Positions 1-9,763 of a stretch of 64,000 nucleotides of DNA are shown in pieces. Within the stretch, counting starts at the first letter, position 1; each line of letters starts with the position of its first letter. The notes under the pieces are model-generated. The model had not been told where the DNA came from. It made no database searches and was given only the letters and a program-made list of their open reading frames with translations. Origin of the DNA: Fuerstiella sp. (GTDB lineage: Bacteria; Planctomycetota; Planctomycetia; Planctomycetales; Planctomycetaceae); contig JALHMY010000026.1 of assembly GCA_022843805.1 (NCBI GenBank), forward strand, positions 34,752-98,751, given 5' to 3'. The translations under genes were made by a program, and so were the position numbers.

Positions 1-2
1 TC

Positions 3-272
3 AGCCAGTCGGGAGACGGGCGGGATCACCACAAACAGGGTTTTTCCGTGTGGCTGGCGGGAGGCGGAATTCGAGGCGGCCAGGCTTACGGAACAACCGA
101 TGAACTCGGTTACAACGCGGTGGAAAACCGGGTGATGGTTGCAGATCTGCATGCCACGATACTCCACCAGCTTGGCCTGGATCACAAAAAGGTGACTTAC
201 CATATCCACGGCCGTGATGAGCGACTGACAGATGTGCATGAAGCACGGATTCTGCGGCCACTGATCAGCTGA
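3..272 (+). CDS. DUF1501 family protein, C-terminal part (cut by window edge)
   Basis: This is the last 89 codons of a protein whose start lies before the window. The visible reading frame contains the hallmarks of the DUF1501 C-terminus in the right order: GRDHH, then [34 protein letters not shown] and RLTDVHE. These match, block for block, the ends of the complete DUF1501 proteins at 3295-4767 and 28644-30107. DUF1501 proteins have an alkaline-phosphatase/sulfatase-like fold, are usually TAT-exported and are greatly expanded in planctomycetes; their substrate is not established. Family assignment is secure; nothing can be said about the missing N-terminus. Confidence 0.9.
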   Translation, partial: SQSGDGRDHHKQGFSVWLAGGGIRGGQAYGTTDELGYNAVENRVMVADLHATILHQLGLDHKKVTYHIHGRDERLTDVHEARILRPLIS

Positions 273-301
273 CGGCGTCTGTGTACTCCACTACGCATGC
301 A

Positions 302-2968
302 TCAGGAATCCGCAGCTGATGGTCCAAATGTTTCCTTAAGAAATTCGATCTGCTCATCCCTGTAGTGCACTAGCTTTGCGAATTTATTCAATGCGGCGTG
401 GCTGGTGAATCTTGCGATCCGAGGAGTTGTCCAGCCGGCGAGAACCGCGCGAGTGACTCCGAGTGATTCAGCCAGCTCAGCCGGAGAAAGTGCGGCCTGG
501 GACAGCACAAGTCCCATAAACTCGGCTCGGATGGCTCGCAGTTCCTGAGGCGACACGGAGTTGCGAACGCGATCCCGATATTCGAGAACGATGGCCGACA
601 GTCGAGTTGGAACCTGTCGTCTTCCCTTCTTCCATGACGCGGTACTCAGAATGACGAAGCGTCGATAGTTTTCACTGCCTGGATAAAATCCCATGCCATG
701 TTCTGCCAGCCTTCCTGCAACACGGTGATGGAGAAAATGTCCATCGTCCAGAGCAAATGCCCGCAGCGACTGTGGGCTGACCCCGACTTCGCGACTGAGC
801 CGCACGATTCCGCCGCGTTGTTCGATGATTTTCCCGGTCATGGAATGGATGGTGAAAGGTGAATTGCCGTCTTCAATCTGCCGCAGCAATTGTGCCGGGC
901 TTACAGGCACCTGAACGGCATGCGGATCCACGCAAGCAACAAACTCGATAAATCGTGATCGAGAATGCGGGCTGATTCCGGGAGTCGTTTGTTCCAGAAG
1001 GTCTGCAAGGAACTCGGCCTGCGCCAAAGTGGCTCGACGAGCAGACTTTCTGCCGTTTTCACGAATGCCTTCACGCAGATGCCGAAAGACCTGTGTATCA
1101 CCAAGTCCGCAGAGCGCCAATTGCTTTCCTACCTGCGGCCCCGTAAGACTGGAAAGCGAGTCCCGGCCAAATACTCTTCTGAGCAGCTGAGCGGCACGGT
1201 AAGTTTTGATGGCTTCGTCATCCAGACGGCAGCGTTCAGGCACCGAACAGGTCCCGGCTGCTTCAATCGCTTCTTCCAGCGATCCAATATGTGATGTGAG
1301 CAGGGTGATGGCTCTTTCATTCTGACGGCGGATTCGTTCTGGTGTCAGAGGAAAGCGAGCAAGATCGGGTGGGTTCAGCAGATCCACAATCCGTGCAGCA
1401 CGCTGTCGATCTTCGATACAGCGTTCTGTTCCCTGACGCATCCACTGTTGAAAGAGGGACTCATGAACGTCCGTCAGTTCGGCGATCCGAGTCAGAGGAA
1501 AACCGGATGAATCAACAAGCGCCCGCACAAGTTTTCCCCGGTCGCTTTCCGCAAGAGCGAGTTCCACGGAGGTAAGCAGTGCATTATCAGCGGGCCGCAC
1601 CATCGCAATATCAGCAATCACGCGGCGGTTTCGCGAATTGACGAGTGGGGTCAGGAGGAGGCCCGTTTCGTCAGCAAGAGCACAGTACGTGCCGAGTTCA
1701 TCTCTCAAACTGACCTGAAGAACTCGGGCGTTCTGTGCAACGCTCAGAGGCAGCGAGTATTGACGACACATGTGCCGCTGCGTTCTGGCAGATTGCCAGT
1801 CACAGTCAAGAACGCCCGTCAGAGCTTCGACACCTGCAGGTCTTACAGAAAACGTATTGCCGGCCATTCTCCACAGCCGCTGTTCAACATCGAGCTGAAC
1901 ATCGCCCTCCGGGACGAAGGCTGACACCATTTTCTGAAGGCACTCGCGGTTGGGGCGTTCGCTGTGCCGAGTCAGATAATTTCGCAGAGCACTGCCCGTG
2001 ACACCCGGCCCATTGTGCTGGCGGAACCATGCCTGCTGGCGTCGATCAGACCGATAACGAGAAGTATTCTGAACGGCGATCCACTGGCCGAGCTGCTCGG
2101 GCGACATACGGGACTGAAATCGCCCCCGGACTGAAGGCTGTTCGGATCTCCATGCTGAAAGCAAAGCCTCAAGAAACTCCGGAAACTGACAGGCCGCGGA
2201 AAAGCATCGTTCCACGACATGCATAAACGATTCTTCGCAACCGGCATCATCCCGCCGTGCCTGTTCGGGGATATAGGCGAGTGCTTCTGTCGCCGCTGCA
2301 TTCCATCGGGAAGGTGACGTGGGCGAAAGTCGTTTGATGCTGATTGACTTCAGAGTGCGACTGCGCAGCTGGCTGTCCTGCCGGGCCGTATGATTATTTG
2401 TCCGCGGTGAAGCAGTCGCGGAAGCCGCACGGCCTGATCCCGGTGGTGTCACGCGAGCCGCTCGATTTGCCTGTTCCTCTTCCAGTTCAATGAGTCTTGT
2501 CAGCAGACGCTGCTGACGCTGTTCATGAACCATTCGCTGACGGGACTCATGCAGTGAGGCAATTTGCGCAGCATTATTGCGGCGAGTACAGTCAATGACG
2601 CCATCAAGATACGGCGGCTGAGAGCGTCTGCCATAGCATTCGGCAACGTATGCTGCACCAACCAGTTCATCCCAAAGCTGCTGTCCGGAAGTCGAAAGCT
2701 GATCCCGCGGGCCAATCACCAGATCGGCAATCAGCTGTCCAAGTGGTTTTGTGGGGGCAAGACGGCCGACCAGAATTGCATCCAGCTCTCGCCCCAGTTC
2801 CGGTTCCAGACCTGACAACATCTGTGACACAGGATCACAGGGTTGTCTGTCGACAGCAGCACGAAGCAGCCTGAGCAGATCATCGCTGGTCCGGAAACGA
2901 CGCAGCAGTTGCTCGCGCAGCTGGACATGGAATGGAGCGAATTCTCCCATAGGAAACAGGCAGCTCAT
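302..2968 (-). CDS. Large protein with several helix-turn-helix-like segments, function unknown
   Basis: I do not recognise a named family for this 888-aa protein. It has no signal peptide and no membrane segment, is rich in Arg and Gln, and looks soluble. Several segments have the spacing of a helix-turn-helix: about residues 289-355, 486-531 (LTRIAELTDVHESLFQQWM), 712-759 (GIVRLSREVGVSPQSLRAF) and 815-875 (LSPAELAESLGVTRAVLAGW). The last two resemble XRE/Cro-type motifs, each followed by a basic helix. A Pro/Ser/Thr-rich linker lies near residues 170-210. The ATG chosen has an AGG about 11 bases upstream; a second in-frame ATG seven codons in (MGEFAPF) has none. It is transcribed alone, convergent with the DUF1501 tail. 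DNA or nucleoprotein binding is inference only. Confidence 0.75.
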   Translation of the reverse strand: MSCLFPMGEFAPFHVQLREQLLRRFRTSDDLLRLLRAAVDRQPCDPVSQMLSGLEPELGRELDAILVGRLAPTKPLGQLIADLVIGPRDQLSTSGQQLWDELVGAAYVAECYGRRSQPPYLDGVIDCTRRNNAAQIASLHESRQRMVHEQRQQRLLTRLIELEEEQANRAARVTPPGSGRAASATASPRTNNHTARQDSQLRSRTLKSISIKRLSPTSPSRWNAAATEALAYIPEQARRDDAGCEESFMHVVERCFSAACQFPEFLEALLSAWRSEQPSVRGRFQSRMSPEQLGQWIAVQNTSRYRSDRRQQAWFRQHNGPGVTGSALRNYLTRHSERPNRECLQKMVSAFVPEGDVQLDVEQRLWRMAGNTFSVRPAGVEALTGVLDCDWQSARTQRHMCRQYSLPLSVAQNARVLQVSLRDELGTYCALADETGLLLTPLVNSRNRRVIADIAMVRPADNALLTSVELALAESDRGKLVRALVDSSGFPLTRIAELTDVHESLFQQWMRQGTERCIEDRQRAARIVDLLNPPDLARFPLTPERIRRQNERAITLLTSHIGSLEEAIEAAGTCSVPERCRLDDEAIKTYRAAQLLRRVFGRDSLSSLTGPQVGKQLALCGLGDTQVFRHLREGIRENGRKSARRATLAQAEFLADLLEQTTPGISPHSRSRFIEFVACVDPHAVQVPVSPAQLLRQIEDGNSPFTIHSMTGKIIEQRGGIVRLSREVGVSPQSLRAFALDDGHFLHHRVAGRLAEHGMGFYPGSENYRRFVILSTASWKKGRRQVPTRLSAIVLEYRDRVRNSVSPQELRAIRAEFMGLVLSQAALSPAELAESLGVTRAVLAGWTTPRIARFTSHAALNKFAKLVHYRDEQIEFLKETFGPSAADS

Positions 2969-3294
2969 TGATGTTGCCTGGAACGAATGAGATTTTCAGA
3001 AGGAGGGGTGCAGGCAGCACCTCGCCAGCGAAATCGTTCGAATCAGGCAGGGAGGGCAGGTGTTTAGGGGCAGGAATTCTTCAGGCAGGGGACAAACTGA
3101 TGGTTCCGTTCAGAAATCACCGTTAACCTGAGTTTCACAAATCAGGATGTAAAGTTCAATCCACCGAGCGAGTGGACTGATCAGCCAAATGCAGAAATTA
3201 CAAAAGCCCGGCATTTTGCTGTAAAATGCCGGGCTTCATGGAGATCAGGTGAGCAGGTTGCCGAGGGGCAAACCGCCGGTCAGACGGCGTAGGA
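2969..3294. other. Intergenic region carrying one terminator
   Basis: This 326-base gap lies between two minus-strand genes. Apart from the strong hairpin at 3204-3236 I see no gene in it. The part next to position 2969 would hold the promoter of the 888-aa gene, but I cannot pick out a convincing -35/-10 pair. Confidence 0.5.
3204..3236 (-). terminator. Rho-independent terminator of the DUF1501 gene
   Basis: A perfect 14-bp stem (arms 3204-3217 and 3223-3236, core GCCCGGCATTTT) closes a five-base loop. Read on the minus strand it is followed by TTTTG. It sits about 60 bases past the stop codon of the DUF1501 gene that ends at 3295. Confidence 0.85.
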
Positions 3295-4767
3295 TCAGGA
3301 AAACAGTGCCATCGCAGCGTCCGCTTTTACCATTTCGCGTGGCTGATTCAGGTGATTCAATACCGTCTTGCGGGGATAGATTCCCACAGCATGGTAAATG
3401 GATGCGAGCAGCTGACCCGGGTGTACCGGATTTTCTGCCGGTGCCGAAGCAGTTTCATCCGACTTGCCATGCACATATCCGCGACGAATACCTGCACCTG
3501 CAATCAGGCCGGTGTAACAGTACGGCCAGTGATCGCGACCATCATCCGTGTTGCTGTTGCCGGATGTGCTGACACCACGTTTCGGGCTGCGGCCGAATTC
3601 ACCAACGGCCACGACGAGCGTCTCTTTCAGCAATCCGCGTTCATCCATATCTTCCAGCAGAGCAGAGAGGCCAGCGTCCAGCATCGGAGCAGACTGATCC
3701 TTCATACGTTTGCTGAGACCCGCGTGAACGTCCCACGAATGATTGTCCGAATTTGCAACTTTCGGCCAGTTGACTTCGACAACGCGAGTGCCCGCTTCAA
3801 CCAGTCGTCGAGCCAGCAGGCAGCTTTGACCAAACGTGTTGTTGCCGTATTTTTCACGAGTTGCCGGAGCTTCAGCACTCAGGTTGAATGCCTCTCTTGC
3901 CCGGCCGGACAGAACCAGGCCCAGCGCCTTCTTGTAGTATTCATCCAGAGCATACTGTTCTACCGCACGATCCAGATCCTTCATCCCAGCATTAACCGTG
4001 TCACGCAATGATGCTCGACGGTTCAGTCGATCCAGAGAAACTTCGCTGCGAAGTGTCAGGTCATCAATGCGAATGCGTTCCATCTTCGCCAGATCCATGT
4101 CATCGCCCGACGGATACAGATAATATGGATCGTATGCACGACCAAGGAATCCGGCGGTACCAGCTTTCCCAATAACGTTACTCTCCTGCAGCGGCCGCGG
4201 CATCATCACATAAGGAAGCATTGGCACCACCGGTGGCTTCAGCTTCACAATGTTACAGCCAAAATTTGGGAAGTCCTTCGGGCTGGGTGGTTCAAGCTGT
4301 CCGGACGGACTGACATTGTCGGCCGTATAGCCAGTCAGCATCTGATAAATGGCGGCCGTGTGATTGAACAAACCAATGGGCGTGTAGCTGAGTGAACGGA
4401 TCAGAGTCGCCCGATCAATCTGCTGTGCCAGTTTCGGCAGCAGTTCCGTGAACTGCACGCCAGGAAGTTTTGTATCGATGTTCCCAAAGATACTGCGAAC
4501 GTTATCCGGCACATTGGTTTTCGGGTCCCACAGATCCAGATGACTTGGACCGCCCTGCAGGTAAATCATAATCACGCTTTTGGCAGACCCAAAACCTTTG
4601 CCGCCGTATCGTGCTTCTTCTTCAGACGCATCGGCACCTCTGGCAGAATTCTGCAGCAGTGAGGCCACACTCAGCCCGGCTAGGGCTGAACTGCCCACTC
4701 GAATCAGGTCGCGACGGGAATAGCCGTCACATGTGTCTTTGCCAAAACGACCAGGGATCACAAGCAT
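3295..4767 (-). CDS. DUF1501 family exported protein
   Basis: A complete 490-aa DUF1501 protein. The N-terminus carries a twin-arginine signal ([20 protein letters not shown]), so the product should be exported folded. Family blocks are present: [15 protein letters not shown], the RSLSY segment, [18 protein letters not shown], the [12 protein letters not shown] segment and [21 protein letters not shown]. The fold is alkaline-phosphatase/sulfatase-like with an unknown substrate. In planctomycetes these genes are often next to a DUF1549/DUF1553 partner, which is absent here. I chose the ATG at 4767 because GGAG lies 6 bases upstream; the frame also opens with a TTG at 4779, but that TTG overlaps the ribosome-binding site. 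A strong terminator follows. Confidence 0.92.
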   Translation of the reverse strand: MLVIPGRFGKDTCDGYSRRDLIRVGSSALAGLSVASLLQNSARGADASEEEARYGGKGFGSAKSVIMIYLQGGPSHLDLWDPKTNVPDNVRSIFGNIDTKLPGVQFTELLPKLAQQIDRATLIRSLSYTPIGLFNHTAAIYQMLTGYTADNVSPSGQLEPPSPKDFPNFGCNIVKLKPPVVPMLPYVMMPRPLQESNVIGKAGTAGFLGRAYDPYYLYPSGDDMDLAKMERIRIDDLTLRSEVSLDRLNRRASLRDTVNAGMKDLDRAVEQYALDEYYKKALGLVLSGRAREAFNLSAEAPATREKYGNNTFGQSCLLARRLVEAGTRVVEVNWPKVANSDNHSWDVHAGLSKRMKDQSAPMLDAGLSALLEDMDERGLLKETLVVAVGEFGRSPKRGVSTSGNSNTDDGRDHWPYCYTGLIAGAGIRRGYVHGKSDETASAPAENPVHPGQLLASIYHAVGIYPRKTVLNHLNQPREMVKADAAMALFS

Positions 4768-5089
4768 GGCAAACTCCAAAAACTATGCAACGAGGCAGGA
4801 TGGAACAAAGCAACATGAAACACGGGAAGCAAAGTGATTCGTCAGCAAATCGATTCGTCAGAACAGTGGGGTGCACTAAAAATGCAGTGCACGAAAAGAG
4901 GATCATGAACTGATATAACAGCTGAGGCATTTCAGAACAACAGACCACGAACGGCAGGCGGCAAAACTCTGCCAATTCCGAGGTGCCTGAATAGTGTACA
5001 AAGAAATCGTGTGCCGTGGCAACGCTGCTCTTGGGATTTCGTGAGCGATTGGATATCGTTCGCGTCGCCATGGTGGCAGGGAGCAGAAC
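4768..5089. promoter_or_regulatory. Divergent intergenic region with short repeats
   Basis: This 322-base gap separates the divergently transcribed DUF1501 and SDR genes and must hold both promoters. It contains a direct repeat GATTCGTCAG at 4836-4845 and 4852-4861 (16-base period), and an inverted repeat GTGCACT/AGTGCAC at 4871-4877 and 4886-4892. Either could bind a regulator. I see no gene here and no clear sigma-70 hexamers. Confidence 0.35.
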
Positions 5090-5902
5090 ATGGAAGTCAG
5101 AGATCGGGTGATTGTTGTGACAGGTGCAGGACGCGGAATTGGCGCAGCACTTTGCCGAAACTTTGTTGCCGAGGGTGCGCGAGCAGTCGTGGTTTCGGAC
5201 TGTGATGCGAACGCTGCTGCCAGTGTTGCCAAAGAGACTGGCGGTCTGGCAATCTGTTGTGATGTGGGGCGGGAAGATGACATCCGGAATCTTGTCAGTC
5301 GAACGGTTCAGGAATTCGGAAGGATCGACATCTTCTGTTCCAATGCCGGCATTACGGCTCCAGGGGGTCTTGACTGCTCAAACGATTCCTGGCAGAAACT
5401 TTGGGACGTCAACGTCATGTCCCGACTTTTCGCGGCCAGAGCGGTCATTCCCATGATGATTGAACAGGGAGGTGGAAGTCTGGTCCATACAGCCTCCGCG
5501 GCTGGTTTGCTGACGGAAATTGGCTCGGCCGGGTATTCCGTGACAAAGCATGCCGACGTGGCGATGGCGGAGTGGCTTTCGGTTTGCTACGGTCGGCAGG
5601 GTATACGAGTTTCATGTGTTTGTCCGCTTGGTGTGGAAACAGACATGCTGGACGAATCGGATCCGATCCATCGATATCTTCATCTGCATTCCATTTCGGC
5701 AGCAGCCGCAGCGACGGCAATTGTCAGAGGAATCAGAACTGAAGAGTTTTTAATACTGCCGCACCCGGAGGTTGCGGAGTTCTTTCGAATGAAGGCTGAG
5801 GATCACGATCGCTGGTTGCGAGGCATGCAGAGACTGCGGCAAAAGCTGACACGCGGGAAGGAAGCGAACGCCCGGCACGAAAACGCGAAAAGAGCGGCAT
5901 AG
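5090..5902 (+). CDS. SDR family NAD(P)-dependent oxidoreductase
   Basis: A classical short-chain dehydrogenase of 270 aa. The Rossmann motif TGAGRGIG is at residues 11-18, NAG at 85-87, and the catalytic set is Ser136, Tyr149 and Lys153 (YSVTK), with the usual 13-residue Ser-Tyr spacing. An Asp after beta-2 (VVSDCDA) favours NAD(H) over NADP(H). The substrate cannot be told from sequence. The C-terminus is long and basic (about 25 residues beyond the usual core). The start is supported by GGGAG a few bases upstream of the ATG. It is transcribed away from the DUF1501 gene and has no obvious operon partner. Confidence 0.92.
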   Translation: MEVRDRVIVVTGAGRGIGAALCRNFVAEGARAVVVSDCDANAAASVAKETGGLAICCDVGREDDIRNLVSRTVQEFGRIDIFCSNAGITAPGGLDCSNDSWQKLWDVNVMSRLFAARAVIPMMIEQGGGSLVHTASAAGLLTEIGSAGYSVTKHADVAMAEWLSVCYGRQGIRVSCVCPLGVETDMLDESDPIHRYLHLHSISAAAAATAIVRGIRTEEFLILPHPEVAEFFRMKAEDHDRWLRGMQRLRQKLTRGKEANARHENAKRAA

Positions 5903-6133
5903 GGAGACCGGCATAAGAAACAGGAGCCGGTCCTGCACGGGCCACATGGCGTACTCACACATCTTCCTGACACTTCTCCGAATTGTCGGTTCCTTCGTTC
6001 GGCAATCCGCCTACAATGTCCGACTGGGAGCCACGAGACAGTCCATGTGTCGCAGGCGTGCAGATGCCTTTCCCACGGGATAAAGTGCCACGGGATAAAA
6101 CTGTCGTGAACCTTATGGAATGAAAAGAGCGTG

Positions 6134-7393
6134 ATGTCCAGTCCACTTTCGCCATCAGATGATCAGCAGTTTCCGGACGACACTGACCAGGACCCGCTCG
6201 GTGCCGGGCACTATACCCATGAGGAGATAAAGAAGTATCGGCGGCGACAGTTTCGGACGTCGGTAATCCTGTTCCTGGCGACTTTTTTGTCGACGTTTCT
6301 GGTTGGATCGCAGTTTCTTCCGCTGGAATTTGGGCCTGCACTTCTGTCACCTCGATATCGCGCCATTCTGGAGGCGGCGATTCAGAAACGTGCGGCGGCT
6401 CGAGGCGTTGTACCACCTTCGATTGATGAGATGTTATACGAGGCCTGTCTGAATGGTCTTCGTTACGCAGTACCTCTGATGGCCATTCTGCTGTGTCACG
6501 AGATGGGGCATTTTCTGCAATCAGTGCGGTACCGGGTACCCGCATCATTTCCCTATTTCATTCCCCTGCCACTTCCTCCATTAGGGACTATGGGGGCTGT
6601 CATTCTTCAGGGGCGTGGAGTCGCCAACCGTCGACAGATGTTTGACATTGCGGTCAGCGGACCACTGGCGGGACTTGCGATTACCATACCAATTCTGATC
6701 TACGGAATTCAGACATCGGGCTTTGGCTTTATTAATCCGCAGGCCGCGCCGATGGAATTTGGCGAGCCGCTGCTGTTAACATGGATGATAAAACTGATTC
6801 ACGGACCGACACCTGAAGGAGCCATTTTCTTTCTGAATGGATATGGATTCGCCGGCTGGGTTGGAGTTTTCATCACAGCCATGAACCTGCTGCCGATTGG
6901 ACAACTGGACGGAGGCCATATCCTTTATACTCTGATTGGCCGAGCTGCACACTTTGTTGCGCTGCTGGTCATCGCCGCAGGAGCCACCGCCATGGTTCTG
7001 ACTGGCACATATTCTTATCTCCTGCTTCTGATACTTCTGATGCTGACGGGCGCCCGGCATCCGCCAACCTCTGATGACCGGATGCCACTGGGAGCGATGA
7101 GGCATGTGATCGGCTGGCTGACACTGTCGTTTCTGATCATCGGATTCACTCCGCAACCCATCATCATTCAGGAGCGACAGCCGCAACCGCCAGTTCAGCC
7201 GCAGCCCGCACCGAATCGTCGAGCTGATCCGAAGGTGGTCGATCCGGATCTCCTCGCGGCAGCAGTACAAATGCCGTCAGGACCCATCTTATCAGGAATG
7301 AGCTTCCCGGATGAGATGTCGGTCGACCTTGCGAACAACTTCAGATTGTCAAGTCCTGAACCCATGATTTGCGTGTCTTCATACCGTCTTTGA
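6134..7393 (+). CDS. M50/site-2-type membrane zinc metalloprotease
   Basis: A 419-aa polytopic membrane protein. The zinc-binding HEMGH motif is at residues 122-126 in a hydrophobic helix, and the second conserved motif LDGGH, supplying the third ligand, is at about 258-262 after an NLLP segment. These two motifs define the site-2 protease family, which cleaves substrates within the membrane. At least six hydrophobic segments are visible (near 43-60, 112-122, 171-192, 243-256, 270-310 and 327-345). The last 70 residues are Pro/Gln-rich and then polar. No PDZ domain is seen, unlike RseP. The ATG at 6134 is preceded by AAGAG; a GTG directly before it could also serve. The substrate, such as an anti-sigma factor, is unknown. 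Confidence 0.9.
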   Translation: MSSPLSPSDDQQFPDDTDQDPLGAGHYTHEEIKKYRRRQFRTSVILFLATFLSTFLVGSQFLPLEFGPALLSPRYRAILEAAIQKRAAARGVVPPSIDEMLYEACLNGLRYAVPLMAILLCHEMGHFLQSVRYRVPASFPYFIPLPLPPLGTMGAVILQGRGVANRRQMFDIAVSGPLAGLAITIPILIYGIQTSGFGFINPQAAPMEFGEPLLLTWMIKLIHGPTPEGAIFFLNGYGFAGWVGVFITAMNLLPIGQLDGGHILYTLIGRAAHFVALLVIAAGATAMVLTGTYSYLLLLILLMLTGARHPPTSDDRMPLGAMRHVIGWLTLSFLIIGFTPQPIIIQERQPQPPVQPQPAPNRRADPKVVDPDLLAAAVQMPSGPILSGMSFPDEMSVDLANNFRLSSPEPMICVSSYRL

Positions 7394-7544
7394 CACGTTG
7401 AAAAAACAGAGTCTGAACCTGGTTTACAACTCCCCTGATTTCAGCAACATTACGGTTCAGATTGAATGACGGGTAGCGAGCGTAAACCATGAATGTTGCT
7501 GCGTCTGCCGGAGGTAGAGACTCCAGCAGATTCACGGCTCCTCG

Positions 7545-8354
7545 ATGACCCGTCCAGATTTTTCGATCAACCAACTCTTTTGTGGATTCTTCCCAAAACG
7601 CATGGACGTATTTCTGGAAGACCCGACGAATAACGTCAGCTCATCGTTGCTTTCAAGACTTGCAGTTGCACAGCCTCTGCAGGCGTCAACGGTTGAGGAT
7701 CTCATTGCAGAATGCCGAGAGCTGTGCCGCCACCAGACTCGATATGTGGCCGTTCGACGCCAGCAGGTACGAAGAATTGGCGAACATGCGATTCGCGACG
7801 TGCTGGATGACCATGGGCTCTCTGTAAATTGTCTGGGATTTGCCGGAGGATTTACCGGAGCACTGGGACTGTCTTATGAGATGGCGTTGTCGGATGTTCG
7901 TCGTGCTCTGGACATGGCAATGGACCTTGCGGCAGATTCTGTCGTGATTGTACCTGGCGATCGCGGCCTGCATACCTATCGACATGCCGAAAGAATTATT
8001 CGGGATGGTCTGGTGCGGTGCGAAGAACTCGCCACCAGTTGCGGCACAAAGCTGCTACTCCCGAACGATACCGTACTTGCCGGCACAAGAGACTGCTTCC
8101 GCCCAAAGTTAAGTCTGCTGGACTGGCTGAAGCAGATGAAGGTATCTTCAATCCGTCCCATGATCGTCGTGCGCGGGCAGGCGGGCGCCTGGAGGCTGCC
8201 ACGAGGCTGGAGATTAAGTCTGGCGGATGGCGGTTGCATTCGAATTTGCCACCGCTGCTCCAGCTATTCTCAGAATTCGCAGCTGCTGAAGGGCATTATC
8301 AATTTCCTGAATCGCGGTGAAACAGGAAGCCCCTGCGAAGACCTCCGAGTTTAG
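7545..8354 (+). CDS. TIM-barrel (xylose isomerase-like) protein
   Basis: The 269-aa product resembles sugar phosphate isomerase/epimerase TIM barrels: a strand-helix pattern starts near residue 60, LSVNCLGFAGGFTG fits a beta strand and loop, and the segment VVIVPGDRG followed by HTYRHAERIIRDGL resembles the barrel strand and metal-side loop of this superfamily. The expected C-terminal half, with its own metal ligands, is poorly conserved or missing, and the last 60 residues are Arg/Cys-rich. The protein may therefore be truncated or degraded. No strong ribosome-binding site fixes the start; the ATG at 7602 is an alternative. Function is not assigned beyond the fold. Confidence 0.6.
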   Translation: MTRPDFSINQLFCGFFPKRMDVFLEDPTNNVSSSLLSRLAVAQPLQASTVEDLIAECRELCRHQTRYVAVRRQQVRRIGEHAIRDVLDDHGLSVNCLGFAGGFTGALGLSYEMALSDVRRALDMAMDLAADSVVIVPGDRGLHTYRHAERIIRDGLVRCEELATSCGTKLLLPNDTVLAGTRDCFRPKLSLLDWLKQMKVSSIRPMIVVRGQAGAWRLPRGWRLSLADGGCIRICHRCSSYSQNSQLLKGIINFLNRGETGSPCEDLRV

Positions 8355-8541
8355 CCTGATGAATCCGTCCGTTGCGAAAGTAGCGGTACGATGCAAGCCG
8401 TCCTGTGAATACTCGCTGCCTGGCACGCACTCACCGGGCCGACTGGCACTGTTGCGCTCATTGTCCGCAAAAATGCGGCTTCTTCGGAGAGCTCATATTG
8501 AGACCTCAGTTCATCCCGCGCGTTTCACTTCCTGCGCAGAA

Positions 8542-9327
8542 TTACTTCACTGGCAGGTTGAACAGGCGGCGAGCATTTGCTGAAGTGATTGCAGCAAACT
8601 CATCAGCAGACAGCCCATGAACCTCCGCAAGGCATGCGGCCGTATGCTTCACCCATGCAGGTTCATTCCTTTTCCCCCGATTCGGATGGGGTGCCAGATA
8701 GGGTGCATCCGTTTCCACAAGGATACGTTCCAGAGGAACGGTCCGAGCAACATCGCGCAGAGGCTGATTTTTTTTGTACGTCACCATGCCGGCAAACGAA
8801 ATGAATAGGCCAAGTTCAATACATTCACGAGCCACTTCCTGCGATCCGCAAAACGAGTGCATTAGTCCATTAAGTGGTCCGTGCTGCGATTCTGAGCGAA
8901 GTACTTCCAGCACTTCGGATTCGGCTTCCCGGCAATGCACCACAAACGGTTTTCGACACTGCCGTGCAAGCTCAATATGGCGAATGAAGTATTCCTGCTG
9001 CAGATCGATCGGTGCAAAGTCCCAGTATTTGTCCAGCCCCGTTTCTCCAATTCCGACCACTCGAGGATGCCTGGCCAGATCGACAATTCTTTCCCAGTCT
9101 CCGGGACGACACTCGTGAACATAGTTTGGCTGAATCCCAACAACTGCGGATACGTGAGGATATCGGTTCGCCAGAACCACTGCCGCCTGACTCGTCTCTA
9201 CAGTGATGCCAATGGTCAGGATGTGTTCAACCTGAGCCTCATGCGCATGCCGCAAAACCTCATCAATGTCCTGATGAAAGGCTTCCGCATCCAGGTGACA
9301 ATGAGTGTCAATGAGAGCGTTCGGCAT
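8542..9327 (-). CDS. tatD: TatD family metal-dependent DNase
   Basis: A 261-aa amidohydrolase-superfamily hydrolase of normal TatD length. Metal ligands are visible in order: His9 and His11 in DTHCHLD, a Glu in GIGETGLD, a His in FVVHCRE, a His in LMHSFCG, and the Asp in VETDAPYLAP. TatD proteins are metal-dependent 3'-5' exonucleases/deoxyribonucleases linked to DNA repair and quality control. The frame stays open upstream to 9915, but that stretch encodes an RHS-like scrap and unrelated sequence; I start at the ATG at 9327, which gives the canonical N-terminus MPNALIDTHCHLD. It lies directly beside a region of repeats and mobile-element debris. Confidence 0.93.
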   Translation of the reverse strand: MPNALIDTHCHLDAEAFHQDIDEVLRHAHEAQVEHILTIGITVETSQAAVVLANRYPHVSAVVGIQPNYVHECRPGDWERIVDLARHPRVVGIGETGLDKYWDFAPIDLQQEYFIRHIELARQCRKPFVVHCREAESEVLEVLRSESQHGPLNGLMHSFCGSQEVARECIELGLFISFAGMVTYKKNQPLRDVARTVPLERILVETDAPYLAPHPNRGKRNEPAWVKHTAACLAEVHGLSADEFAAITSANARRLFNLPVK

Positions 9328-9426
9328 GCGGTTGTGGTCACCGTTTGACGGAAAAAAACTGATCAGAACCACGGTCGGCCGGGAAAGTGTAGCATTCCTC
9401 GCTGCGGATGCCATTGATTCACACAG

Positions 9427-9585
9427 GGCGGCCACCGCCTGTCCGTACCGCAGCTGATTGGCCGAGTCATAACCGTACGTCGTGCGGGTCCCGTCCACGT
9501 TCTTCAGTGTCCGGTCTCCGGCCGGGTCGAACGCGCAGGTCTGGCGGTAGGCGTTGGTTCCCGTGCGGTGTTCTCCGTTCACCAT
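9427..9585 (-). pseudogene. RHS/YD-repeat remnant
   Basis: The minus strand encodes a piece of an RHS (YD-repeat) protein: GTNAYRQTCAFDPAGDRTLK and then DGTRTTYGYDSANQLRYGQA. The YD-repeat signature (FDPAGDRT, YDSANQL) is clear, but RHS proteins run to hundreds or thousands of residues and only about 50 remain. It is more GC-rich than its surroundings and sits in frame just ahead of tatD. I read it as a leftover cassette from a lost RHS gene, not as part of TatD. Confidence 0.7.
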
Positions 9586-9727
9586 GGTTCTGTGCCAAAA
9601 GGCCCTATGCCGCGAATGTTTGCTGATTTCCGTTTGTCGTTCCTTCGCAGGGATTGTACCGACTCCTGCGATTCCGCTGCACGGCGATTCCTTATCAAAC
9701 GTGGAGGTCGAGGCCGGGGGTGACAGT

Positions 9728-9763
9728 GAATCGCAGAGCATCACTCGGAGAGTGATGACTACT
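9728..9763. repeat. 36-bp palindromic repeat, copy 1
   Basis: A 36-bp sequence is repeated exactly at 10072-10107. Its core is an 8-bp inverted repeat CATCACTC/GAGTGATG (9739-9746 and 9750-9757) around GGA, able to form a tight hairpin in either strand. It resembles a REP-type intergenic repeat. Confidence 0.85.

Noticed and set aside
5955..6548. 197-codon minus-strand frame
   Set aside because: It overlaps the N-terminus of the M50 protease gene and lacks protein-like composition.
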